Source of the DNA: Eubacteriales bacterium
Lineage (GTDB): Bacteria > Bacillota_A > Clostridia > Lachnospirales > Lachnospiraceae
Length of the DNA stretch: 13,107 bases
Direction: 5' to 3'
Assembly (NCBI GenBank): GCA_030527765.1
Contig: JAUNAE010000062.1
Coordinates: 1-13,107 of the forward strand
Positions 1 through 5,037 of this stretch are shown in pieces. The notes beneath the pieces are model-generated. The model was given only the letters and a program-made list of their open reading frames with translations, had not been told where the DNA came from and did no database searches. Each line of letters starts with the position of its first letter. Within the stretch, counting starts at the first letter, position 1. A program made the translations under genes and the position numbers.

Positions 1-113
1 CCATTATCGGTCATCCCATTATCGATCTTAGTATTACTGTTTGGAGAGAAATTTACAAATACTAAAAGACCAATTATCAGAATCAAGATTGCGTTTGATT
101 TTTTCTTTTTCAT
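1..113 (-). CDS. Start of an exported or membrane-anchored protein (partial)
   Basis: The ATG is at 111-113 on the minus strand and the frame stays open to the window edge, so only about 37 N-terminal residues are visible. They begin MKKKKSNAILILIIGLLVFV, a lysine-rich n-region followed by a strongly hydrophobic segment (about residues 8-20). This is typical of a signal peptide or an N-terminal membrane anchor. The following residues are polar, rich in Asn and Thr. The ribosome binding site is weak (GGTG five bases before ATG). It starts 26 bases after the PIN toxin stop codon and may be read through from the toxin-antitoxin promoter. The function cannot be told from this fragment. The call rests on the N-terminal pattern rather than homology. 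Confidence 0.5.
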   Translation of the reverse strand, partial: MKKKKSNAILILIIGLLVFVNFSPNSNTKIDNGMTDN

Positions 114-139
114 AATAGCACCAAATCACACTAGGAAAG

Positions 140-547
140 CTACATTCTTGCAATACATTCCGTTGGCGTTAACGCCATTATTTTGCTATTGGAAAAATCA
201 CGGATGTTTCTTGTAACAATAAAATTGGCATGGATTTTCTCAGCGAGTGCACTCTGCACGGCATCCTCAAAATCATCCCATTTCATCGATGCCGCTTTTG
301 ATAAATCAGACGGGCTGAATTCCACAAAATCAAATATAAGTGAAAGCGTTTTATATATTTGCTCCACCTTGTCTGGCGTTAATTCTTTTCTAAGGATATA
401 GACAATGTTTGCAAAAGTTAAAGTGGAAACAACACCTCTCACTTTACCCGTCTCACAGAATTTCCAGATAATAGAAGAATTTCTTACATGCGGCTCTCTG
501 TTTTGCAGAACATCCAGCAGAATATTTGCATCAATCAGAAGAACCAT
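140..547 (-). CDS. PIN-domain ribonuclease toxin (VapC-like)
   Basis: A 135-residue protein with PIN-domain layout. It opens with LLIDANILLDVL, where Asp6 is the usual first metal ligand. It has a central S-T-L-T-x-x-N-I-V-Y segment (41-50), then DFEDAVQSALAEK with Asp95, and TRNIRDF with Asp117. PIN toxins are Mg2+-dependent ribonucleases that cleave tRNA, rRNA or mRNA when freed from their antitoxin. The classic second acidic residue is replaced by the S-T-L-T-x-x-N form, which I believe also occurs in related PIN families. The ATG follows GAAGGAAAAAT and overlaps the antitoxin gene by 17 bases, the usual translationally coupled antitoxin-first order. The RNA target is unknown. Confidence 0.85.
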   Translation of the reverse strand: MVLLIDANILLDVLQNREPHVRNSSIIWKFCETGKVRGVVSTLTFANIVYILRKELTPDKVEQIYKTLSLIFDFVEFSPSDLSKAASMKWDDFEDAVQSALAEKIHANFIVTRNIRDFSNSKIMALTPTECIARM

Positions 548-773
548 ATTTTTCCTTCAACCTTTCTGTTTTAGCTGCTTCAAGGCTATAGTCACTTTTG
601 ATGATTCCGGTTAGCGAATCTGTTAAATAGGAAACGGCAGTATCTTTTGGAATGAATCTTCCTACTTCTTTTCCATTTTTGGTCACAATGACTTCTTTAC
701 CCGACATAACGAGATTTAAATATTTACCAAAATTATTCTGCATTTCAGTTGCAGACGCTGTGGCAGCAACCAT
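531..773 (-). CDS. Phd/YefM-family antitoxin
   Basis: An 80-residue protein with the Phd/YefM N-terminal pattern: T-E-M-Q-N-N-F-G-K-Y-L at about residues 9-19, then V-I-V-T-K-N-G-K-E-V-G-R-F at 28-40. In this family that part dimerises and binds DNA. The C-terminal tail (about 50-80) is charged and probably wraps the toxin. It lies immediately upstream of, and overlaps, the PIN gene. AGGGAG eight bases before the ATG supports this start. By family rule it should repress its own operon. Two identical TTAGCTAA palindromes sit in the candidate promoter upstream, which fits. Phd-type antitoxins paired with PIN toxins are common. Confidence 0.85.
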   Translation of the reverse strand: MVAATASATEMQNNFGKYLNLVMSGKEVIVTKNGKEVGRFIPKDTAVSYLTDSLTGIIKSDYSLEAAKTERLKEKYGSSD

Positions 774-847
774 GATGGCATCTCCCTATTGTGTCAAGCC
801 ATAAATGCTTGATTCTTTTATGTTTTTCGGTCTCAAAAGAGCTTCTT

Positions 848-888
848 TTAGCTAATTTAATTTTAATCTACTTTAGCTAATTCTTCAA
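848..888 (-). promoter_or_regulatory. Toxin-antitoxin promoter with two palindromic operator-like sites
   Basis: On the minus strand TTGAAG (883-888) and TAAAAT (860-865) are separated by exactly 17 bases, a good sigma-70/SigA-type pair. Two copies of the perfect palindrome TTAGCTAA lie at 873-880 (within the spacer) and 848-855 (at the expected start of transcription). They are 25 bp apart and sit in the shared longer context AATTAGCTAAA. A protein bound at either site would block the promoter, as expected for Phd-type autoregulation. The operator role is inferred. Confidence 0.6.
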
Positions 889-923
889 GATAATAATCTC
901 ATTATTATATTTATGTGCAGGCA

Positions 924-963
924 AACAGCCCCCTTGCCATTTTAGCAAGAGGGCTGTTTTTTT
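924..963 (+). terminator. Intrinsic terminator-like hairpin
   Basis: AACAGCCCCCTTGC (924-937) pairs with GCAAGAGGGCTGTT (945-958) with a single mismatch and a 7-base loop. Seven T residues (957-963) follow on the plus strand. By its T-run it is oriented for plus-strand transcription, yet no plus-strand gene is visible to its left. Read on the minus strand, it could still end the recJ operon, but only a TTT run follows the stem there. It may work in both directions. Confidence 0.6.
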
Positions 964-1006
964 AAGAATTTTCGGCTCAACTTAGTTGTTTTTCTATATA
1001 CGCATG

Positions 1007-1041
1007 TGAACTATCTGCAAATTGAATTTGCATGTAGTTCA
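1007..1041. repeat. 35-bp interrupted palindrome
   Basis: TGAACTA (1007-1013) and TAGTTCA (1035-1041) form the outer arms. TGCAAAT (1016-1022) and ATTTGCA (1026-1032) form the inner arms, with a 2-base mismatch between them and a TGA centre. The arms are perfect. It lies in the gene-free stretch between the recJ operon and the toxin-antitoxin pair. It has no T-run, so it is not a typical terminator. A protein binding site or a recombination site is possible. Confidence 0.5.
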
Positions 1042-1100
1042 TCAGGTACTTTAGTTGATGACAACGAATACTGCAACTATATTTAGCCACAACATTCTCT

Positions 1101-1466
1101 TTATTCAATGATAATTTTCTCGACTCCGATCTCCTTGGCCATCCAGACAAGTCCGGCATCGTTGAAACTGTACCAGTGATTTTTTGTCGGATCCTTATCG
1201 GATGGTTTCGCGTCCATGTAACCTTCCGAAACAAGTTCTTCCAAATAAGATGAATATCCACCGAAATAGTTCCGGTATGTCTTCTGATATCCTTTGCCAT
1301 GCCTGTGATAGGATGGAATTTTTACATTGGGACGATCCAATCCCAGCACATGCAGTGCTACCTGCCTGGCTGTGCTGTTACATATGGTTTTTCCGGTTTC
1401 TATTACTTGCACATGCATATTCGTAGGAAGGTGGAGTCCTTCCTCATCTCGAATAAACCTGCTCAT
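1101..1466 (-). CDS. Unknown 121-residue protein, last gene of the recJ operon
   Basis: I do not recognise this protein. The N-terminal half is mixed. The middle (about 53-70) is rich in His, Lys and Tyr (Y-H-R-H-G-K-G-Y-Q-K-T-Y), followed by Y-F-G-G-Y-S-S-Y-L-E-E-L-V-S-E-G-Y and then N-H-W-Y-S-F-N-D-A-G. That last pattern (helix, turn, then a beta hairpin ending in an aromatic-rich strand) resembles a winged-helix DNA-binding tail, but this is only a shape resemblance. GGAGG lies six bases before the ATG. The ATG overlaps the stop of the preceding gene as ATGA, so translation is probably coupled to it and to recJ upstream. Confidence 0.75.
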   Translation of the reverse strand: MSRFIRDEEGLHLPTNMHVQVIETGKTICNSTARQVALHVLGLDRPNVKIPSYHRHGKGYQKTYRNYFGGYSSYLEELVSEGYMDAKPSDKDPTKNHWYSFNDAGLVWMAKEIGVEKIIIE

Positions 1467-1717
1467 ACGTTTCCTCCCGCATAAATGATACAGTGATGAC
1501 CTCGGTACTCCCAGAGCTCAATGTATTCTTTTCCATCTTCTTTTTCAATGTGATAAGTTGTACTGGAGCTGACCTCTGATCCTGTGTCTTCAGCAACCCA
1601 ATGCTCTGTTAGAACCAATGCATTTTCAGATCGAGCGGTGACTACGCCGCTTACGTATCCACCATAAAGCATCACGAAAGAGAGTTTGTCACCAACTTCG
1701 AATGTAGTCTTGTTCAT
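1463..1717 (-). CDS. Small unknown beta-rich protein
   Basis: An 84-residue protein that I do not recognise. It begins M-N-K-T-T-F-E-V-G-D-K-L-S-F-V and has alternating hydrophobic strands with glycine turns (G-G-Y-V-S-G-V-V). This suggests a small SH3- or OB-like barrel, by pattern only. The frame is open further up to a GTG at 1735, but AGGAGG nine bases before the ATG at 1717 favours the shorter start. It begins 14 bases after the recJ stop and its own stop overlaps the next ATG (ATGA), placing it in the middle of a three-gene operon. A role linked to RecJ (single-strand DNA handling) is a guess from position. Confidence 0.75.
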   Translation of the reverse strand: MNKTTFEVGDKLSFVMLYGGYVSGVVTARSENALVLTEHWVAEDTGSEVSSSTTYHIEKEDGKEYIELWEYRGHHCIIYAGGNV

Positions 1718-1731
1718 CCTGCTGTCCCTCC

Positions 1732-3438
1732 TCACTTGACATGATCGATCACGATCTGAACGTTCCGCTGTCCCATGAACTCGTTAATCTGCGGCTCATA
1801 TGTAATAGCTGCAATAGAATTGGAAGAAATCCGCTCTAAGATTTTTTCGGCATCATGGAAACAGATGACGGACATGGGTTCATTTTCTTCAACCGGATCA
1901 CGTCTTGATTTCATGGAGGCGGCAGTCATTTTCAGCACATTCTTTCTTAATCCGACCAGTTTGGGTCGAGAAAGTTTTACATACTGTTGTGCTAGAATCG
2001 GTTTCGGGTTGTCCTGCCCAAATGGTGCGAGGATGTTCAATCCTTCCACCAGATCCTCTGTGACAGCTTCGATAGGGACGATGGCATCAATCTCCACAGT
2101 TGCCTCAAGATCGCTTTCTGCAAGCTTACAGTGCGCATTTAAGGCATTCCTGAATGCTTCGATGTTTTCTTTCGGAAGAGATATTCCGGCTGCAGTACGG
2201 TGACCTCCAAAGGTTGGTTTACCATCCTTCATAGCAAACAGATCACTGATTTCCGAAAGCGCATCGATTATAGAATAAGCTTCGATTGACCGGCCGGATC
2301 CCTTGACTACTGAATCACCATCAGTCAGCACAAATGTAGGACGGTGATACATTTCCTTGATTCTTCCGGCGATTATCCCGATGACACTCTCTTCCACTTC
2401 CGGAATATAAACCACCAGGACACGATCCATCTCTCGATGGTTTGCTTCGATATCCTGTAATGCTTTCTGCAGTCCTTCTTCCGTCATGTCTTTTCTTTTT
2501 TTATTCAGTTCAGCAAGTGCTTCTGCCTGCTTTTCAATTTCCGTGAAGTTTGTTTCGGTCAGAAATCTAAGCCCATCCATCGCACTGCCAAGTCTGCCGC
2601 ATGCGTTTAAGCAAGGGCCAAGAACAAACCCGATGTGGTACTCAGTTACTTCCGAAATGAGAACATGACACGTCTGAGCCAACACCCTCAGATTGACGGA
2701 ATTTGTTTCATGGAGCATCTTCAGACCTTCCCTGACAATGATGCGATTCTCATCTACGAGAGGAACTACGTCACAGATCGTAGCGATAGCCGCAAATTGT
2801 AACAGTTGCATATTTTGATCAGATCCAATCGCTCGAATTAATTTCCAGGCAACCGATGCACCACAAAGATCACGGCAAGGGTATGTATCATCTCTCTTTG
2901 GATCGATAACAGCATCTGCATCGGGAATGGAAATGACTTCATGGTGATCCGTGACAATGACGGTCATACCGAGCTCTTTTGCCAACGAAATGGCTCCGGA
3001 AGCAGAAATACCGTTATCGCATGTCACGATCGTATCGATTCCATCATCAAATGCTTCCCGAATAAGTCTGGTGTTCAGACCATATCCATCCGTCTTTCGA
3101 TCAGGGATTCGGACATCAGCGTGAATGCCAAATTTCTCAAATCCTTTAAGAAGGATGTAAGACGACATAATGCCATCAACATCATAATCACCGATGATAC
3201 GAACAGCTTTAGAAGCTGCCTTCTTTTCTTTAAGAATCTGAATAGCCTTGTCCAGATCGGTTAATAGAAACGGATCATGTAGCATTGAAAGATCCGCATA
3301 CAGATAATTTTTAGCAGCTTCAACAGAATCAATTCCGCGATTGGTTATGATCCTTGCTGCCAATGGGTGAATTTGCAGCTCCTCACTGATTTGTTTTGCC
3401 AGTTCCTCATTTGTCTTTTTTAGAATCCATTTTTCCAT
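1732..3438 (-). CDS. recJ: RecJ-type single-stranded-DNA 5'-3' exonuclease
   Basis: DHH/DHHA1 phosphoesterase of 568 residues, using the ATG at 3438 (GGAGG lies 12 bases upstream). A TTG at 3483 would add 15 residues but has no good site. Metal-binding motifs are all present: D-Y-D-V-D-G (about 84-89), C-D-N-G-I-S (140-145), D-H-H (164-166), C-D-V-V-P-L (222-227). N-A-C-G-R-L-G-S-A (278-286) and the DHHA1 signature G-G-H-R-T-A-A-G (411-418) follow, then a C-terminal OB-like part. RecJ degrades ssDNA 5' to 3' in recombination and repair. The length is near that of E. coli RecJ and shorter than the chromosomal Bacillus type. This fits the compact copies carried by mobile elements, where it may aid element recombination or replication. 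It heads a three-gene operon behind control module A. Confidence 0.9.
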   Translation of the reverse strand: MEKWILKKTNEELAKQISEELQIHPLAARIITNRGIDSVEAAKNYLYADLSMLHDPFLLTDLDKAIQILKEKKAASKAVRIIGDYDVDGIMSSYILLKGFEKFGIHADVRIPDRKTDGYGLNTRLIREAFDDGIDTIVTCDNGISASGAISLAKELGMTVIVTDHHEVISIPDADAVIDPKRDDTYPCRDLCGASVAWKLIRAIGSDQNMQLLQFAAIATICDVVPLVDENRIIVREGLKMLHETNSVNLRVLAQTCHVLISEVTEYHIGFVLGPCLNACGRLGSAMDGLRFLTETNFTEIEKQAEALAELNKKRKDMTEEGLQKALQDIEANHREMDRVLVVYIPEVEESVIGIIAGRIKEMYHRPTFVLTDGDSVVKGSGRSIEAYSIIDALSEISDLFAMKDGKPTFGGHRTAAGISLPKENIEAFRNALNAHCKLAESDLEATVEIDAIVPIEAVTEDLVEGLNILAPFGQDNPKPILAQQYVKLSRPKLVGLRKNVLKMTAASMKSRRDPVEENEPMSVICFHDAEKILERISSNSIAAITYEPQINEFMGQRNVQIVIDHVK

Positions 3439-3491
3439 TTTCTTACTATTCCTCCAATATACTCCGACATTCAAATCGAACAATGATAGAT

Positions 3492-3601
3492 AGGCTTTCG
3501 CCTGGTGTATTTGTGAGACCTATTTCTCCTCCTTTTCTTTCGCTCCCACGGTGACATTTTCTTGTTATAAGGAACATGGTCGAAAATGTTTTGAAACGCA
3601 A
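3492..3601 (-). promoter_or_regulatory. Control module A (promoter and structured leader of recJ)
   Basis: One of six copies. On the minus strand TTGCGT (3596-3601), 17 bases, then CATGTT (3573-3578) form a possible -35/-10 pair. They include the dyad AACATTTTCGACCATGTT (3573-3590). TTATAAC and AATGTCACC follow. Next, GTGGGA (3544-3549) can pair with TCTCAC (3513-3518), enclosing AAGGAGGAG (3526-3534). ACACC (3504-3508) and the hairpin AGGC-GAAA-GCCT with a GNRA loop (3492-3503) come last. About 54 bases follow before the recJ start. The pairing is conserved across copies while the sequence is not. Confidence 0.75.
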
Positions 3602-3629
3602 AAACCGTCGCCCATTATGGACGACGGTT
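3597..3629 (-). terminator. Intrinsic terminator of the DUF4160/DUF2442 unit
   Basis: On the minus strand AACCGTCG (3622-3629) pairs with CGACGGTT (3603-3610), followed by a T-run that merges into the TTTTTGC at the start of control module A. It lies about 40 bases after the DUF2442 stop codon. Confidence 0.85.
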
Positions 3630-3668
3630 ACGTTATATGGTGTATGATTAAGAAATAGTATCAGCTGG

Positions 3669-3947
3669 TTAGCTCTTCAAAATATCTTCCTCTGGTGGTA
3701 ATTCGTGTAGCGTTTCCGGATCGATGTCGAGACAATTAGCTGGATCCCGATCTCCGGATAAATCCCAGGCGAGAGTGTGATTCATCACCGTACATGTTGA
3801 CATGAACAGATTGATGTCATTAAGCGGCTGAAACACTCTTTTTTTTAACAGCTTTGTCGCATCGTAACGTACGATTTTTCCGTCTTCAAAATAGACAAAT
3901 ACCTGATGATCCCGTTGCGGGACCACTTGAACGACTCTTGTAAGCAT
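3669..3947 (-). CDS. DUF2442-family protein
   Basis: A 92-residue protein. The middle carries the DUF2442-like run F-V-Y-F-E-D-G-K-I-V-R-Y-D (about 17-29), then F-Q-P-L-N-D-I-N-L-F (39-48) and an L-A-W-D-L-S-G-D-R-D-P segment (59-69). In this family that last part usually reads as I-x-W-x-x-x-x-D-I-x-P. The molecular role of DUF2442 is not established. These proteins often sit next to DUF4160 proteins, as here, eight bases downstream, and the pair has the size and layout of a two-component small module. TAAGGAG places the ribosome binding site over the upstream stop codon, so the two are cotranslated. A toxin-antitoxin role is possible but not shown. Confidence 0.75.
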   Translation of the reverse strand: MLTRVVQVVPQRDHQVFVYFEDGKIVRYDATKLLKKRVFQPLNDINLFMSTCTVMNHTLAWDLSGDRDPANCLDIDPETLHELPPEEDILKS

Positions 3948-3955
3948 TTTTCTCC

Positions 3956-4216
3956 TTAGCCGATAGGGCTTATTTTTTCCAGAGCTTCACCGTCCTGTGA
4001 ACGTGCCCAGTTCTGTAGCAATTCCTGCTGATGCAAAACACACCAAGCCAGGACGAGCTTTAGCTGTTTTGAAGGAAGTGCTCCTTTGATACAGGAAGCG
4101 GTTTCTATCTCTATCAGTGCAGTGTGGTTATTATATTCCGCATGGAAATGAGGTGGATTGTGATCATCGTAGTACATGGTGATTCTGATCCCATGGAATA
4201 CTGATATTTCTGGCAT
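3956..4216 (-). CDS. DUF4160-family protein
   Basis: An 86-residue protein with the recognisable DUF4160 core: an N-terminal I-S-V-F-H-G-I-R-I-T-M-Y-Y-D-D-H (4-19) running into N-P-P-H-F-H-A-E-Y (20-28). It is followed by a strand with I-E-I and a helix containing A-W-C-x-x-H-x-x-E-L (57-66). The H-x-x-x-H-x-H arrangement could bind metal, but no activity is established. It directly precedes DUF2442. AAGGAG seven bases before the ATG supports the start. An extended -10 promoter is visible just upstream, so the pair may have its own promoter in addition to module B. Confidence 0.8.
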   Translation of the reverse strand: MPEISVFHGIRITMYYDDHNPPHFHAEYNNHTALIEIETASCIKGALPSKQLKLVLAWCVLHQQELLQNWARSQDGEALEKISPIG

Positions 4217-4230
4217 ATTTGCTCTCCTTA

Positions 4231-4239
4231 ATTATACCA
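4231..4239 (-). promoter_or_regulatory. Extended -10 promoter candidate for DUF4160/DUF2442
   Basis: On the minus strand TGG-TATAAT is a perfect -10 with the TGn extension. No -35 is recognisable at 16-18 bases. Transcription would start only about 14 bases before the DUF4160 ATG, giving a very short leader that begins close to the Shine-Dalgarno AAGGAG. Confidence 0.4.
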
Positions 4240-4275
4240 TGATTTCGTTAAAAAGACTTTTTCGAAGAGAGAAAA

Positions 4276-4464
4276 TTAACTCTCCGCCTCCCATAACTGT
4301 ATGGTTTCAATGAGCCTTTCGGAAAGCATATCGTATGCCTCATCCTCAATAACATAATCTTCGGAAGTGCAAATCGCCTTTTTCTGCTCGTCGATAAAAT
4401 CCTGAATCACATCGATCAGAACTCCTATCAATTCAGGCGATGGTGAAGTAAACAGTATATTCAA
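4276..4464 (-). CDS. Small acidic unknown protein
   Basis: A 62-residue acidic protein that I do not recognise. It begins M-N-I-L-F-T-S-P-S-P-E-L and is mostly predicted helix (I-G-V-L-I-D-V-I-Q-D-F-I-D-E-Q-K, 13-28; then D-E-A-Y-D-M-L-S-E-R-L-I-E-T, 41-54). The start codon is TTG, chosen because AGAGG lies six bases upstream and there is no better codon. It is the first gene after control module B, with the hairpin GACCA/TGGTC just before its ribosome binding site. It is probably cotranscribed with DUF4160 and DUF2442 downstream. Its size and charge would suit a regulator or antitoxin-like partner, which is a guess. Confidence 0.65.
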   Translation of the reverse strand: MNILFTSPSPELIGVLIDVIQDFIDEQKKAICTSEDYVIEDEAYDMLSERLIETIQLWEAES

Positions 4465-4481
4465 GCTTTTCCTCTCTTTCT

Positions 4482-4618
4482 GACCAATAAGCTGGTCGGT
4501 GAATGCAATAAACGTAGGTTCCCGTTATATGGGAAAAAGTTTTCTCCTCTCGTTCTTCTCCCCTGGTGACATTGTTTTGTTACATAGAGAACATGGACGA
4601 AAATGTTTCAGAACGCAA
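4482..4618 (-). promoter_or_regulatory. Control module B
   Basis: On the minus strand TTGCGT (4613-4618), 17 bases, CATGTT (4590-4595), with the dyad in the form AACATTTTCGTCCATGTT (4590-4607, one base differs from the others). CTCTATGTAAC and AATGTCACC follow, then GAGAGGAG in place of AAGGAGG. It is the most diverged copy. It has a hairpin TTCCC/GGGAA (4519-4535) and, after TCACC (4498-4502), the hairpin GACCA-GCTTAT-TGGTC (4482-4497) immediately upstream of the ribosome binding site of the TTG-started small gene. Confidence 0.65.
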
Positions 4619-4647
4619 AAAAAGATCTCCCACTTAGGAGAGATCTT
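4615..4647 (-). terminator. Intrinsic terminator of the LPD1-XRE unit
   Basis: On the minus strand AAGATCTC (4640-4647) pairs perfectly with GAGATCTT (4622-4629), followed by a run of seven T. The 5' arm is made from the last codons of the XRE gene and its stop codon falls in the loop, so coding and termination overlap. Confidence 0.88.
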
Positions 4648-5026
4648 CCGTGTTAATCTTTTCCATTACCTGCTGCCAGAAATCATCACCAAGATGCAAG
4701 TCCCGTGCTTTCCGCAGGACCATTCGCAATGATGGTATTTCCGGATCCATGACATACGAGATCAGATCCGGAGCAACTTGTCTTCTGACGCTGCCTGCAA
4801 GATCGAATAGAGTGTCTCGCTCTTCACAGGTCATTTGTAGTCCATTTGCTAGCGCTTCTAATTGTACTAAGGACTTCGGGGGATAACGATGCCCCTTCAT
4901 GATGTCTGATAGATATTGAATGGAAATACCGGCTTCCTTTGCAAGCGATCCCACTTTAGCATCTTTTTCTATACGCATTTTTCGAAGGTAGGCTCCGAAT
5001 TCGCCTGAGATAGGTTCATTTTTCAT
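4634..5026 (-). CDS. XRE-family helix-turn-helix regulator
   Basis: A 130-residue protein from the ATG at 5026 (GAGGAG seven bases upstream, overlapping the LPD1 stop TGA). The N-terminal half is an XRE/Cro-type HTH. L-R-K-M-R-I-E-K-D-A (14-23) is followed by V-G-S-L-A-K-E-A-G-I-S-I-Q-Y-L-S-D-I-M-K-G (25-45). Helices 2 and 3 are clear, then P-P-K-S-L-V-Q-L-E-A-L-A. The C-terminal half (about 60-130) is helical, with a D-L-A-G-S-V-R-R segment like other transcriptional regulators of this size. It is cotranscribed with the LPD1 protein from module C. As the only clear DNA-binding regulator in the window apart from the antitoxin, it is a candidate for acting on the repeated modules, though nothing in the sequence links it to a site. 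Confidence 0.88.
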   Translation of the reverse strand: MKNEPISGEFGAYLRKMRIEKDAKVGSLAKEAGISIQYLSDIMKGHRYPPKSLVQLEALANGLQMTCEERDTLFDLAGSVRRQVAPDLISYVMDPEIPSLRMVLRKARDLHLGDDFWQQVMEKINTEDLS

Positions 5027-5037
5027 AGCAGTTCTCC

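Noticed and set aside
977..1300. A 107-codon gene on the minus strand
   Set aside because: It overlaps the better supported gene at 1101-1466 in another frame, has no ribosome site and runs through the palindrome at 1007-1041.
3573..3590. The dyad as a LexA (SOS) box
   Set aside because: The Gram-positive LexA box is GAAC-4-GTTC. Here the arms are GAACAT-8-ATGTTC and the spacing does not fit.
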